Positions 8,459-17,658 of a stretch of DNA of 62,132 bases are shown here, one piece after another; position 1 is the first letter of the stretch, and every line of letters starts with the position of its first letter. The stretch is from NCBI GenBank assembly GCA_902788865.1, contig CADALZ010000010.1, positions 1-62,132 of the forward strand, written 5' to 3'. The notes under the pieces are model-generated. The model did not search any database and was not told the origin of the DNA. It worked only from the letters and a program-made list of their open reading frames with translations. The stretch is from an uncultured Bacteroidales bacterium (lineage in GTDB: Bacteria > Bacteroidota > Bacteroidia > Bacteroidales > Bacteroidaceae). The position numbers and the translations under genes were made by a program.

Positions 8459-11405
8459 CAGAGTAACGGGTACCGTGGTAGATGAAAGCGGTGAACCTGT
8501 GATCGGAGCTTCCGTATTGGTGGATGGCACCCAGCGCGGCGCTGTGACAAACATCGACGGTGTCTTCGTCATTGACAATGTACCTGCAAATGCAGAAACG
8601 ATTACAGTTTCTTATGTAGGCTTCCAGACTCAGAAACTTACCATCACCCGTGGACGCGAGATGAACATCGTGCTGCGCATGGATGCTGAGATGCTGGATG
8701 AAGTAGTGGTAACTGGTTACGGCTCACAGAAGAGAGCCTCGTTTACTGGTGCTGCTGCTGTGGTAGGCAAGGACGCGCTGACCAAGAAGGCTGATGCCAA
8801 CTTCGTGAAGTCACTGGAAGGAACAGTGACAGGTTTCACTATGAACAACTCTACCAGTATGCCTGGTACTTGGTCTTCTGTGAACATCCGTGGTATGGGT
8901 TCTCTGTCTTCTTCTTCACAGCCATTGTATGTGATCGACGGAATGCCTGTGCAGTCTGATGCCGAAGAAGGTCTGGGTAAAAACAACTATCTGGATCCTA
9001 TGTCAAGCATCAACCCTAACGATATCGAGAGCGTTACGGTGCTGAAGGATGCTGCTGCTACTGCTATCTATGGTAGCCGTGCTGCCAATGGTGTGATTGT
9101 TATCACTACTAAGAAAGGTGGTGACAGCCGCCTGAACATCAACCTTGATGTGAAGCAGGGCTTCTCAAGTGTGGCAAACAACAACATGAAGTATGCCGAC
9201 GCTAAGCAGTCTATGGAATTGTTCACAAAGGGCTTTATGGCTCGTTATGGTGAGGCTTATGGTGACTATAATGGCACTTACAACTTCCTGAAGGATGATT
9301 ACTTCGAGTGGGATGGCACTACAAATACTGACTGGCTGGACGAAATCTATCGTACTGGCTATTATCAGGATTATAACTTGAGCATCAATGGTACTTCTAA
9401 TGGTACCAGCTACTATATCAGTGGTGAATATCTGGATACAGATGGTATCGTGATTGGTTCTGACATGAAGCGTTATTCTGGTCGTATCAACTTGGATACC
9501 AAATACAAGATGTTTACGGCTGGTATCAACTCAAGCGTAAGCTATACAGAGAAACATTCATTCTCTCAGAGTACAACTGGTTCTATGGCTTCTCCACAGG
9601 TAAGTGCTATGTCAAACTGGCTGCCTATGTATCCTGTGTACAGAGATGGCGAATATAATATGCATGATTCTTCATACAACCCTATCGCTGTGACTGATAA
9701 GAACTTGGGTGACTGGTTCCCTGTACATAACCTGACTATCAACATGAACCCATACCTGCGCGTAGATTTCGGAAAGGGCATCTGGGCTAAGACAAATTTG
9801 GGTGTGAACGTGATGGATCAGCGTGAATACTCTTATTGGAGTGCTCTTTACAATAATCAGGGTATGGACTACAATGGTCTTGGTCAGCAGTACAACTCTC
9901 GTACTTCTACTATAACATGGACCAACACTATTGGTTGGGACTATACGTTTAATGATGTACACAATATCTCTATCATGCTTGGTCAGGAAAGCCAGAGCAA
10001 GAGATACTTCTACGACTACTATAAGGGTGCTGATTTCCCATTTGCAGCTTCTGGTATGCGTGACCTTTCTACTGCAGGTCAGATGGATATGGGTTCTGAG
10101 TTCTATAAGGAAGAGAAGACTTTGGCTTCTTACTTTGCAGATGTTCATTATGACTATGCCAATAAGTATTACTTGAGTGGTTCTCTCCGTCGTGATGGTT
10201 CATCGGTGTTCGGTGCTAACCACCGTTGGGGTACATTCTGGTCTGTAGGTGCCAGATGGCGTATCTCAGAGGAGGCTTTCTTGAAGGATAACGAAACCAT
10301 CACCAACTTGGCTCTCCACGTATCAGATGGTATCGTGGGTAATCAGGAGCTTGGTAGCTGGTATGCTGCACGTGGTGTTTACACTTCTGGTTCTAACTAC
10401 AATAGCACTCCTGGTATGGTTCCTACCCGTCTGGCCAATGCAGAGCTGACTTGGGAGAAGTCAAATAAGTTTGACGTTGGTTTGGATCTGACTCTGTTCA
10501 ACAAGTTGAACTTCAACATTGATTATTATAATGAACTCACTTCAGAGGCTCTGTTCAGTGTGCCTTTGTCAAGAACCACAGGTTTGACCAGCAGCTACCA
10601 GAACATTGGTAAGATTCGCAACCGCGGTCTGGAGTTCAGTGCCAGCTACAACATCCTGCGCACTCGCGACTGGAATGTGGGTGTGAATGGTACACTGACA
10701 TACAACCAGAATAAGGTGATCAAGCTGGCTACTGGTGAACCTATCGAAAGCACTTACACCATTGTAGAGGAAGGCCGTCCATACCGTCAGTTCAAGATGG
10801 TAGAGTATGCAGGCGTAGATCGCGAGACTGGTGCTGCTCTCTATTATAAGAATGAGACTGGTGATGAGACTACTACCAACTGGAATGAGGCCAGCAAACG
10901 CTATGTGGGCAGTGCAGAGCCTAAGGTCTATGGTGGTTTTGGTGCCAACGCATCTTGGAAGGGCTTCGACCTGAGCGTAAACTTCACCTATAAACTGGGT
11001 GGTAAGGTGTATGACTCTGGTGCTCGCTTCACAGGTTGGGGTACCGCATTCCGCACCCCACTGGAGAAGGTAGCTCTGAACTCATGGACAGAGGAGAACA
11101 AGGATGCTGAGTATCCACAGTGGATCTATGGTGGCACTCAGGCATGGCAGAACTCTACTCGCTGGCTGATGAGCGGTAACTACCTGCGTCTGAGCAACAT
11201 CAGCTTCGGATATACTTTGCCAGCTAAAATCACTCGCAAGGCGCTGATGGAGAAGGTTCGTCTCTACACCACGTTTGATAATGTCTATACTTGGACAGCT
11301 AAGGATTTCACTGGCTACAATCCTGACACTTATGCAAATGGTCAGATTGCATGGCAGTATCCTGCAATGTTTACCTTCACAGGTGGTATTCAAGTTACAT
11401 TCTAA
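8388..11405 (+). CDS. SusC/RagA-family TonB-dependent outer-membrane transporter (right, expressed copy)
   Basis: About 1,005 residues: a signal peptide ending AMA-Q, a carboxypeptidase-regulatory-like domain (TSRVTGTVVDESGEPVIGAS), a TonB-box-like stretch before VVTGYGSQKRASFTG, a plug with SSINPNDIESVTVLKDAAAT and IYGSRAANGVIVITTKKG, and a beta-barrel ending in aromatic-rich strands (GGIQVTF). Such transporters import glycans or peptides using TonB energy with a SusD lid. I start at ATG 8388 because it directly precedes the signal peptide; ATG 8364 adds eight residues and is an alternative. The gene lies behind the promoter at 8174-8204, so this pair is the ON state in the sequenced DNA. 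The barrel differs strongly from the left copy, implying a different substrate. Confidence 0.95.
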   Translation: MKERVLMLFACLFASVMMAMAQTSRVTGTVVDESGEPVIGASVLVDGTQRGAVTNIDGVFVIDNVPANAETITVSYVGFQTQKLTITRGREMNIVLRMDAEMLDEVVVTGYGSQKRASFTGAAAVVGKDALTKKADANFVKSLEGTVTGFTMNNSTSMPGTWSSVNIRGMGSLSSSSQPLYVIDGMPVQSDAEEGLGKNNYLDPMSSINPNDIESVTVLKDAAATAIYGSRAANGVIVITTKKGGDSRLNINLDVKQGFSSVANNNMKYADAKQSMELFTKGFMARYGEAYGDYNGTYNFLKDDYFEWDGTTNTDWLDEIYRTGYYQDYNLSINGTSNGTSYYISGEYLDTDGIVIGSDMKRYSGRINLDTKYKMFTAGINSSVSYTEKHSFSQSTTGSMASPQVSAMSNWLPMYPVYRDGEYNMHDSSYNPIAVTDKNLGDWFPVHNLTINMNPYLRVDFGKGIWAKTNLGVNVMDQREYSYWSALYNNQGMDYNGLGQQYNSRTSTITWTNTIGWDYTFNDVHNISIMLGQESQSKRYFYDYYKGADFPFAASGMRDLSTAGQMDMGSEFYKEEKTLASYFADVHYDYANKYYLSGSLRRDGSSVFGANHRWGTFWSVGARWRISEEAFLKDNETITNLALHVSDGIVGNQELGSWYAARGVYTSGSNYNSTPGMVPTRLANAELTWEKSNKFDVGLDLTLFNKLNFNIDYYNELTSEALFSVPLSRTTGLTSSYQNIGKIRNRGLEFSASYNILRTRDWNVGVNGTLTYNQNKVIKLATGEPIESTYTIVEEGRPYRQFKMVEYAGVDRETGAALYYKNETGDETTTNWNEASKRYVGSAEPKVYGGFGANASWKGFDLSVNFTYKLGGKVYDSGARFTGWGTAFRTPLEKVALNSWTEENKDAEYPQWIYGGTQAWQNSTRWLMSGNYLRLSNISFGYTLPAKITRKALMEKVRLYTTFDNVYTWTAKDFTGYNPDTYANGQIAWQYPAMFTFTGGIQVTF

Positions 11406-11425
11406 CGATTTAAAACAGAAAGAAT

Positions 11426-12886
11426 ATGAAAAAATTTATATTAAATGCACTGACTGTCTTGGCACTGGCAGGTGGCATGACCAGTTGCGGTGACGACTAT
11501 CTGGATACCACGATTTACAATGGTATCGACTTGGAGTCAGGTCTGACAAATGCATCAAATATCTCTGTTGCATTGAATGGTACCTATTACCAGTTTAACC
11601 GCGAGTATTTTGCAGGTACCTATGCAGTAGCTATAGGTGATGTGGTGTCTGATATTTCTTATTGGAATGGACAGACTAGCCACTGGAACAATCTGTATGA
11701 GTTCACTTATCAGGACACAGATACATATCTGGGCTATATCTGGGAATATGGTTATAAGGTAGCAGATAATGCAGCTCGTATTATTAAAGCCGCTAATGAA
11801 ATCTATGCAGAAGCTTCTGCTTCTGAACAGGCGGAGCTTGACCAAGCTTTAGCCGAGGCTTATACGTTGCGTGCCTTTGCACACTTCTATTTGGTAAACG
11901 TATTTGCACATCAGGTGAAAGCAAATGGTGCTGATTTCAGCTCTAAGCCAGGTGTAGTGATTGTGGATGAGCCTATCGCTGCTTTTGCAGAGGTGAGCCG
12001 TTCTACTGTTGGTCAGACTTATTCTTTTATTCAGAGTGATTTGGGTCAGGCTATCTCTCTCTTCAAAAAGGTTGGCGACCGTGGAATGAAGGTGTACTTT
12101 GGACAAGCTGCCGCAGAAGGCCTTCTGGCACGTGTAAACCTCTATATGGAGAATTGGAGTGAGGCAGCCAACTATGCTCAGCAGGCTCTGACTGATGCAG
12201 GAACCCCTGCATTGGCTTATACAGAGAACGGATATAAGTCTTTGTATCAGAACAGCACCAGCAATTCAGAAAGTATCTTCCATTTGGCTATTAATGCTAC
12301 AACCAACTGGTCTGCCAACTCCGCTGGTACGCTGTGGAGCACCTATAACTTCAGCCCGAGTCCTTATCTGAAGTCTCTCTATGCAGAGGGTGACGTGCGC
12401 TTAAGCTTGATGGAGGCTGGTCCAAACTCTACAGATGCAGTTCCTGTATTTAATGGTGGTAAGTATCACCACTTTGAGTCTAACAACCCTGCTTACCAGA
12501 CCAACTACATGATCAACGCACCTGAAATGTACCTCATCATTGCTGAGGCTCAGCTGAAGCAGGGCAACGAGGCTGCTGCTAAAGAGGCTCTTCTGATGGT
12601 TGCAAAGCGTAATCCTGCTATCCAGTCTGTGGATGACATTACAGGTGATGTGATGCAGTTTATCAAGGACGAACGTGCTCGTGAGTTGTTCCAGGAAGGC
12701 CATCGCTTATATGACTTGCGCCGTTGGGGCCAGCCTGTGAGTGTAAGTGCTATCAAGGCTCCAGCCATTGAGTTTGACTATAACAACTATAATATCTCTG
12801 AAATGGTATTCCCAATTCCTGTTGCTGAGATTAATGCCGGCTTTGGCGTTGAGCAGAACAGTGAGTGGCCAAATGTAATGCCTTAA
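11426..12886 (+). CDS. SusD/RagB-family nutrient-binding lipoprotein (right pair)
   Basis: A 486-residue lipoprotein with a signal ending GGMTSC and the SusD-type N terminus GDDYLDTTIYNGIDLESG. TPR-like helices (AEAYTLRAFAHFYLVNVFAHQ, split over a long helix) and the C-terminal RagB/SusD domain (IKDERARELFQEGHRLYDLR, a highly typical segment) are present. It starts 21 bases after the susC stop and shares its transcript. It would form the lid of the right SusC. It is only distantly like the left SusD, consistent with a different ligand. No glycoside hydrolase follows, so the substrate cannot be guessed. Confidence 0.94.
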   Translation: MKKFILNALTVLALAGGMTSCGDDYLDTTIYNGIDLESGLTNASNISVALNGTYYQFNREYFAGTYAVAIGDVVSDISYWNGQTSHWNNLYEFTYQDTDTYLGYIWEYGYKVADNAARIIKAANEIYAEASASEQAELDQALAEAYTLRAFAHFYLVNVFAHQVKANGADFSSKPGVVIVDEPIAAFAEVSRSTVGQTYSFIQSDLGQAISLFKKVGDRGMKVYFGQAAAEGLLARVNLYMENWSEAANYAQQALTDAGTPALAYTENGYKSLYQNSTSNSESIFHLAINATTNWSANSAGTLWSTYNFSPSPYLKSLYAEGDVRLSLMEAGPNSTDAVPVFNGGKYHHFESNNPAYQTNYMINAPEMYLIIAEAQLKQGNEAAAKEALLMVAKRNPAIQSVDDITGDVMQFIKDERARELFQEGHRLYDLRRWGQPVSVSAIKAPAIEFDYNNYNISEMVFPIPVAEINAGFGVEQNSEWPNVMP

Positions 12887-12908
12887 TACGAGACATTATG
12901 TTAGATTT

Positions 12909-12944
12909 AAAGGCTGCCAGGCTTCCGCTTGGCAGCCTTTTTTT
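12909..12944 (+). terminator. Rho-independent terminator after the right susC/susD pair
   Basis: AAAGGCTGCCA (12909-12919) pairs with TGGCAGCCTTT (12930-12940), followed by a T-run to 12944. It begins 23 bases after the susD stop. Confidence 0.9.
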
Positions 12945-13034
12945 ATGTTTCGCTTCGTTGTATTACTATTATATTCAAATGGTTATATATAGCGAGGTTT
13001 CTCCTAACGAAACATTCGTAGCAAATTTTATCAA

Positions 13035-13342
13035 AACACTTCACCTCTTCACATTGGCTTAGATTCACCTTGACTGTAATGTAAAATCTGCTGTGAAGTG
13101 TTGTCTCTGACTCTTCACCACACTTCACCATTCTTCAAAGGATTTTGTTTAGAATGAGGGTTTCTCTGATCCTTAAAGCATTATACTGTTCATGGGAATA
13201 TCTTATGGGTACTTTCTAAATAGCATAGATGTAAAGTGTGAAGTGTTGTGAAGTGTTTCTGACCACTCTTCACACGTGATTATTCAAGCCCTATATGCGT
13301 TATTTCAAGCATTGTGAAGAGTGAAGGGTAAAATGCATATAT
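13035..13342. repeat. TTCAC/GTGAAG-rich intergenic repeat region, copy 1
   Basis: About 300 bases packed with degenerate GTGAAGTGT / ACACTTCAC units in both orientations (for example 13035-13055, 13093-13135, 13231-13257, 13265-13275). They end in ttgtgaagagtgaagggtaa followed by aatgcatat (13312-13340). The last 29 bases match 46848-46876 at 27 positions. No gene is credible here. The remaining intergenic bases (12945-13034, 13343-13421) hold only a short AT-rich palindrome near 13397-13415. Confidence 0.6.
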
Positions 13343-13421
13343 GCCCATAGCTATGAACATTTTTGCGCTTGCGCACACCAACAATTTTATTCTAACACAG
13401 AAAAAATTTTTCTGTAGTTAA

Positions 13422-13460
13422 GAAAAAAAATCCGAGGCATCAGGGCGATGCCTCGGATTT
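13422..13460 (-). terminator. Rho-independent terminator of secDF
   Basis: On the minus strand AAATCCGAGGCATC pairs across a five-base loop with GATGCCTCGGATTT (stem 13428-13441 / 13447-13460), followed by a run of T residues down to about 13423. It lies just past the secDF stop at 13484. Confidence 0.92.
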
Positions 13461-13483
13461 ACCTTATGTTGTGTAATGTGAAA

Positions 13484-16456
13484 TTACTTCTTGGTAGTAG
13501 TAGCTACCTCTTTCTTGGTCTTCTTCATCACGTAGTAAGCGATAGGAGAAGCTACGAAGATAGATGAGCAGGTGCCGAATACCACACCCAGAATCATGGC
13601 GAAGGCGAAGCTGCGGATAGACTCACCACCCAGGATGAAGATACACAGCAACACGATCAGCGTACTTACTGAGGTGTTGATGGTACGAGCCAACGTAGAG
13701 TTGATAGAGTCGTTGAACAACTGCTTGCGCTCACGCTTAGGATAGAGGTTGAAGTACTCACGGATACGGTCGAATACCACCACCTTATCATTGATAGAGT
13801 AACCAATAGCCGTCAGGATAGCACCGATGAATGTCTGGTCAATCTCGAGTGAGAATGGCAGGATGCCCCAGAAGGCGGCGTATGCACCCAATATAATAAA
13901 GGTATCGATCACCAATGCAGTGGTAGAACCAATGGTGTAGGCGATATTGTGGAAACGCACCAGGATGTAGATGCCGATGGCAATCAGTGCCAGCACCACT
14001 GACCAGATAGCAGAGATAGTGATATCTCGTGCGATGCTTGGACCTACCTTCTGTGAACTGATGATAGAGCCACCAGTGTAGTTGTCACGGTCGATGAAGG
14101 TCTCCAGTGAGATATTGTTGGTCAGCAATGGCTTCAGTGCATTGTAGAGTGACTCCTCAATCTCAGAGTCGATAGTCTCGCTGCTCTCCTCGATGCGGTA
14201 GTTGGTACTGATGCGGACGGTGCGACCATCTGTACCTACGGCGATGGCGCTGGTGTTAGCCTCAGGGAAGGCGTTGTCCAGCAGCTCGCGTACCTGCTCA
14301 GGCTCTACAGGGTTCTCAAACTGCACGTTGAAGTTGCGACCACCTGTGAAGTCGATACTGCGGCTCAAGCCACGCACACCCAGCAACAGCAGGCAGACAA
14401 CGAATGTAGCAGCTGCAATGCCAAGGGAAGCCTTAGACTTACCGATGAAGTCGAAGTGCATGTTGGTGAGCAGGTTCTTAGACAGCGGAGTGGTGAACGT
14501 GAGGTTCAGCAACTTATCCTTACCCATGAAGTGCTCATAAACCAGACGGGTCATGAACACTGCAGTGAAGAAGGAGATACAGATACCGATGATCAGCGTG
14601 GTGGCGAAACCACGGATAGGACCAGTACCGAAGTTGAACAGGATGACACCTGTCAGAATCGTAGTCACGTTAGAGTCGAGGATGGCGCTGAAAGCGTTGG
14701 AATAACCAGCAGCCAACGCATCCTTGGTGCTCTTGCCAGCACGAAGCTCTTCCTTGGTGCGCTCATAGATCAGCACGTTGGCATCCACAGCCATACCCAG
14801 CGTCAGCACGATACCTGCGATACCAGACATGGTGAGAGCGGCTTGGAACGAAGCCAGAATACCCATCGTAAAGAAGAGGTTCAAGATCAGGGCGCAGTTG
14901 GCTATCATACCTGGGATGAGGCCATACATAGAGCACATGTAGATCATCAGCAGGATGAGGGCCACAATGAAGGAGATGATACCTGCATTGATAGAAGCCT
15001 GACCCAGTGAAGGACCTACGATGTCTTCCTGCACGATGCGGGCAGGAGCCGGCATCTTACCAGACTTCAGCACGTTGGCCAAGTCCTTAGTAGCATCGAT
15101 GGTGAAGTTACCAGTAATCTGAGAGCGGCCACCGTCGATCTGATGATTCACATTTGGTGCAGAATATACATAGTTATCAAGCACGATGGCGATAGACTTG
15201 CCAATGTTCTCCTTAGTGAGCTGTGACCAGCGACGAGCACCATCGTTGTTCATCTGCATGCTTACGGCAGGACGGCTGTACTGGTCGTACTCATCTGTAG
15301 CATCTACCACTACATCACCCTCCAGAGGAGCCTTACCATTGCGAGTAGTCACCTTGATGGCATACAGCTCATAGGTCTGCTTCTTAGGATCACCATCAGC
15401 AGGAGCTACGCCCCACTTCAAGCTGAGGTCTCTTGGCAGCTGGGCCTTCACCTCTGGCATAGCCAGATAGCGATTTACCTCTGCAGTATCCTTCACGTTC
15501 ACATAACCTGCGATAGGACCAGCATAGTTGCTTACCTGCAGGATAGAGAGCAGTGGATATTCTCTGCGAAGGTCGGCATCGCTGGCAGCATCTGTGCCAC
15601 GCAGGGCGTTGGCAATGCTGTCTGAAGTGCTTACAGCCTCGGCAGGAGCAGCCTCCTCAGTGGTCTGAGCGTCATTGCCGTTTCTGCTTAATACGTTGCG
15701 CAGAGCAGCATCAGCATTCTGCAGATAGCCTGCTATGTCTGTGGCATCATAAGTCTCCCAGAACTCCAGGTTGGCAGAACCCTGTAGCAACTTACGCACA
15801 CGCTCAGGTTCCTTAATACCAGGAAGTTCCACCATGATGCGACCCATGTTGTCTTCCAGATTCTGGATGTTAGGCTGAACCACGCCAAAGCGGTCGATAC
15901 GGGTGCGGAGCACATTGAATGAGTTCTCCACAGCTGCCTTAACCTCCTCACGCAGAACGCTCTCCACCTGAGCATCGGTAGATTTCTGATCTACACGACC
16001 GCGGAGCTGCTGCGTAGCGAACAGGCCAGACAGAGGCTGACCTGGAGCGAGCTGGCGATATTCACGAATAAACAGTGTAATAACATCTTCCTGGCTGTTG
16101 ACTGCCTGTCTTGCAGCGTTGCTGAGAGCAGTGTTAAATGCTTCGTCAGTCTTGTTGTCAGCCAGTGTCTTAATCACGTCTGGTACTGATACTTCCAGGA
16201 TGACGTTCATACCACCCTTCAAGTCAAGACCTAAACCGATGGCTGTCTCACGGCAGTCTTTCAGTGTCCAGTTGCCAAAATACACTTTCTCATTGGCCAA
16301 TGAGTCCAGATATGCCTGCTCCACTCTCTCATCTCCGTTGGCTATCTTCTTAGCCTTGTTTTCGTAGTAATTGGTTACTACAGAGAATGAAAGGTAGAAA
16401 ATACATACCAGTGTCAGTGCAATGGCAAAAAACCTTACAATTCCTTTGTTTTGCAT
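13484..16456 (-). CDS. secDF: Protein translocase subunit SecDF (fused SecD-SecF)
   Basis: This 990-residue inner-membrane protein uses proton motive force to pull secreted proteins through the Sec channel on the periplasmic side. The SecD half (about 1-620) begins with a membrane helix, then LGLDLKGGMNVILEV, the large periplasmic domain and a five-helix block (GIVLTLGMAVDANVLIYERTKEE is the conserved helix-4 region). The SecF half (about 640-985) repeats this with IDFTGGRNFNVQFENPV and IGYSINDKVVVFDRIRE. Fusion is normal in Bacteroidota. A SecD-side insert contains a low-complexity acidic stretch (TTEEAAPAEAVSTSD). A possible promoter TATATTTG lies at 16511-16518 on the minus strand. Monocistronic, ending in its own terminator. 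Confidence 0.97.
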   Translation of the reverse strand: MQNKGIVRFFAIALTLVCIFYLSFSVVTNYYENKAKKIANGDERVEQAYLDSLANEKVYFGNWTLKDCRETAIGLGLDLKGGMNVILEVSVPDVIKTLADNKTDEAFNTALSNAARQAVNSQEDVITLFIREYRQLAPGQPLSGLFATQQLRGRVDQKSTDAQVESVLREEVKAAVENSFNVLRTRIDRFGVVQPNIQNLEDNMGRIMVELPGIKEPERVRKLLQGSANLEFWETYDATDIAGYLQNADAALRNVLSRNGNDAQTTEEAAPAEAVSTSDSIANALRGTDAASDADLRREYPLLSILQVSNYAGPIAGYVNVKDTAEVNRYLAMPEVKAQLPRDLSLKWGVAPADGDPKKQTYELYAIKVTTRNGKAPLEGDVVVDATDEYDQYSRPAVSMQMNNDGARRWSQLTKENIGKSIAIVLDNYVYSAPNVNHQIDGGRSQITGNFTIDATKDLANVLKSGKMPAPARIVQEDIVGPSLGQASINAGIISFIVALILLMIYMCSMYGLIPGMIANCALILNLFFTMGILASFQAALTMSGIAGIVLTLGMAVDANVLIYERTKEELRAGKSTKDALAAGYSNAFSAILDSNVTTILTGVILFNFGTGPIRGFATTLIIGICISFFTAVFMTRLVYEHFMGKDKLLNLTFTTPLSKNLLTNMHFDFIGKSKASLGIAAATFVVCLLLLGVRGLSRSIDFTGGRNFNVQFENPVEPEQVRELLDNAFPEANTSAIAVGTDGRTVRISTNYRIEESSETIDSEIEESLYNALKPLLTNNISLETFIDRDNYTGGSIISSQKVGPSIARDITISAIWSVVLALIAIGIYILVRFHNIAYTIGSTTALVIDTFIILGAYAAFWGILPFSLEIDQTFIGAILTAIGYSINDKVVVFDRIREYFNLYPKRERKQLFNDSINSTLARTINTSVSTLIVLLCIFILGGESIRSFAFAMILGVVFGTCSSIFVASPIAYYVMKKTKKEVATTTKK

Positions 16457-16566
16457 ACTAAATTTAATTTATTTTTGTTTTATCTTTATCTAAAACAGCT
16501 TTCAAGCCTGCAAATATAGCGTTTTTTTCAGACTTAAAGCCAAAAGTGGGGCAAATATTTGCAATA

Positions 16567-17646
16567 TTATTGCTTTTTTGCCACAAAACAGCGGATAGGA
16601 TAGTGGTCGGAGTCGCTGATTGTGTTATCTACTTGACATTTATAGCTTTGAAGTGTGGGACCCACCATGATATTGTCGAGCCTGAAGTAAAAACGATTCA
16701 GATGGTAGGAGATGCCAGCCCCAAAGCCCGACTGTGCAAAGGCATCTTTCAGTTGCCTGCTGATGACGTAGTGGGGGTAGGAGACAGGCGAATCGTTGAA
16801 GTCGCCCATCGCTATCACATGCGGATGCTTGCTCTCTGCGATGGCTTTTGCCACGCGCTCTGCTTGCGGAGCACGCTTGGCCGCATTCTCTCCTAGTTTG
16901 CGCGTAAAGAGGCGGATGCCCTCTTTGACCTTAGCCGTTTCTGGGGCTTCTATGATGTCTTCGTAGGTGGCTTTGTCCTCTTTCGTCAGGCGGTTGGACT
17001 CCAAGTGGCAGTTGATCACCAGCAGAGTGTCTTCTCCTGCGGCTATCTCGTAGGCAAAGGCACCATTCCGACTGTTCTTAGCGTGAAGCGGAGTCACAGA
17101 AAGGATGGGGTACTTGGAGTAGCAAGCCATGTGAGGGTTTTCCTTGCTGACGTGTTTATAGGGGTAGGCCTTTAGGGCTTTATCTACGTCTCTCTGCGTG
17201 AGGTATTGGCTCTTTCCAGACACGATGAACTCTTGCAGGCACATGATATCCGCTTCGCTCTCTTTCAGGTAGTTGAGGATGGGGTTTTGTCCGTTCTCCT
17301 TTTTATCGCCATCGAAACTCATGACATTGTAGGAGAGCAGTTTCAGGTGTGCCTCTGGTGGGTTGCTCCTCCAAAGGTTCAGTGGGAAGGTGGCGCGTAT
17401 CTGCGAGCCACAAAGCAAGAATCCTATGAAAGGTAGCAAGGCATACTTCCATTGGGCGATGAGGAGCCAAAACAGCAGGAAGCCAGCATTGATAAGGGCG
17501 AAGATAGGGAAGGTAAGCCCCACCAGCGACAGCGTGGGATGCTCCATGGGCGACACTCTCTCGCTATAGGCTACCAAGAGCATGAGGCAGATGAACAGCG
17601 CGTTGACCAGCCCTACACTGCGTTTGATGATTTTACCTATCTTCAT
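16567..17646 (-). CDS. Endonuclease/exonuclease/phosphatase-family membrane protein
   Basis: 359 residues. Two or three N-terminal membrane helices (about 10-90) are followed by an EEP-fold domain. It carries the family signatures LLSYNVMSF (Asn ligand), DIMCLQEF (metal-binding Glu), LVINCHLES, IAMGDFND (catalytic Asp-Asn) and SDHYPI near the end. The fold hydrolyses phosphodiesters in nucleic acids, lipids or inositol phosphates; the membrane anchor suggests an extracytoplasmic substrate, but the real target is unknown. It is the last gene of a three-gene minus-strand operon behind two rhomboid genes (12-base gap), an arrangement I believe is shared by other Bacteroidales. Confidence 0.88.
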   Translation of the reverse strand: MKIGKIIKRSVGLVNALFICLMLLVAYSERVSPMEHPTLSLVGLTFPIFALINAGFLLFWLLIAQWKYALLPFIGFLLCGSQIRATFPLNLWRSNPPEAHLKLLSYNVMSFDGDKKENGQNPILNYLKESEADIMCLQEFIVSGKSQYLTQRDVDKALKAYPYKHVSKENPHMACYSKYPILSVTPLHAKNSRNGAFAYEIAAGEDTLLVINCHLESNRLTKEDKATYEDIIEAPETAKVKEGIRLFTRKLGENAAKRAPQAERVAKAIAESKHPHVIAMGDFNDSPVSYPHYVISRQLKDAFAQSGFGAGISYHLNRFYFRLDNIMVGPTLQSYKCQVDNTISDSDHYPIRCFVAKKQ

Positions 17647-17658
17647 GGTGTGGTGCGA

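Noticed and set aside
13035-13342. CRISPR or origin-like iterons in the GTGAAG region
   Set aside because: Units are irregularly spaced and in both orientations, without spacer-repeat periodicity or replication genes.
14456-15010. 184-codon open frame antisense to secDF
   Set aside because: Product is low-complexity and His/Asp/Glu-rich, an artefact of the opposite strand.
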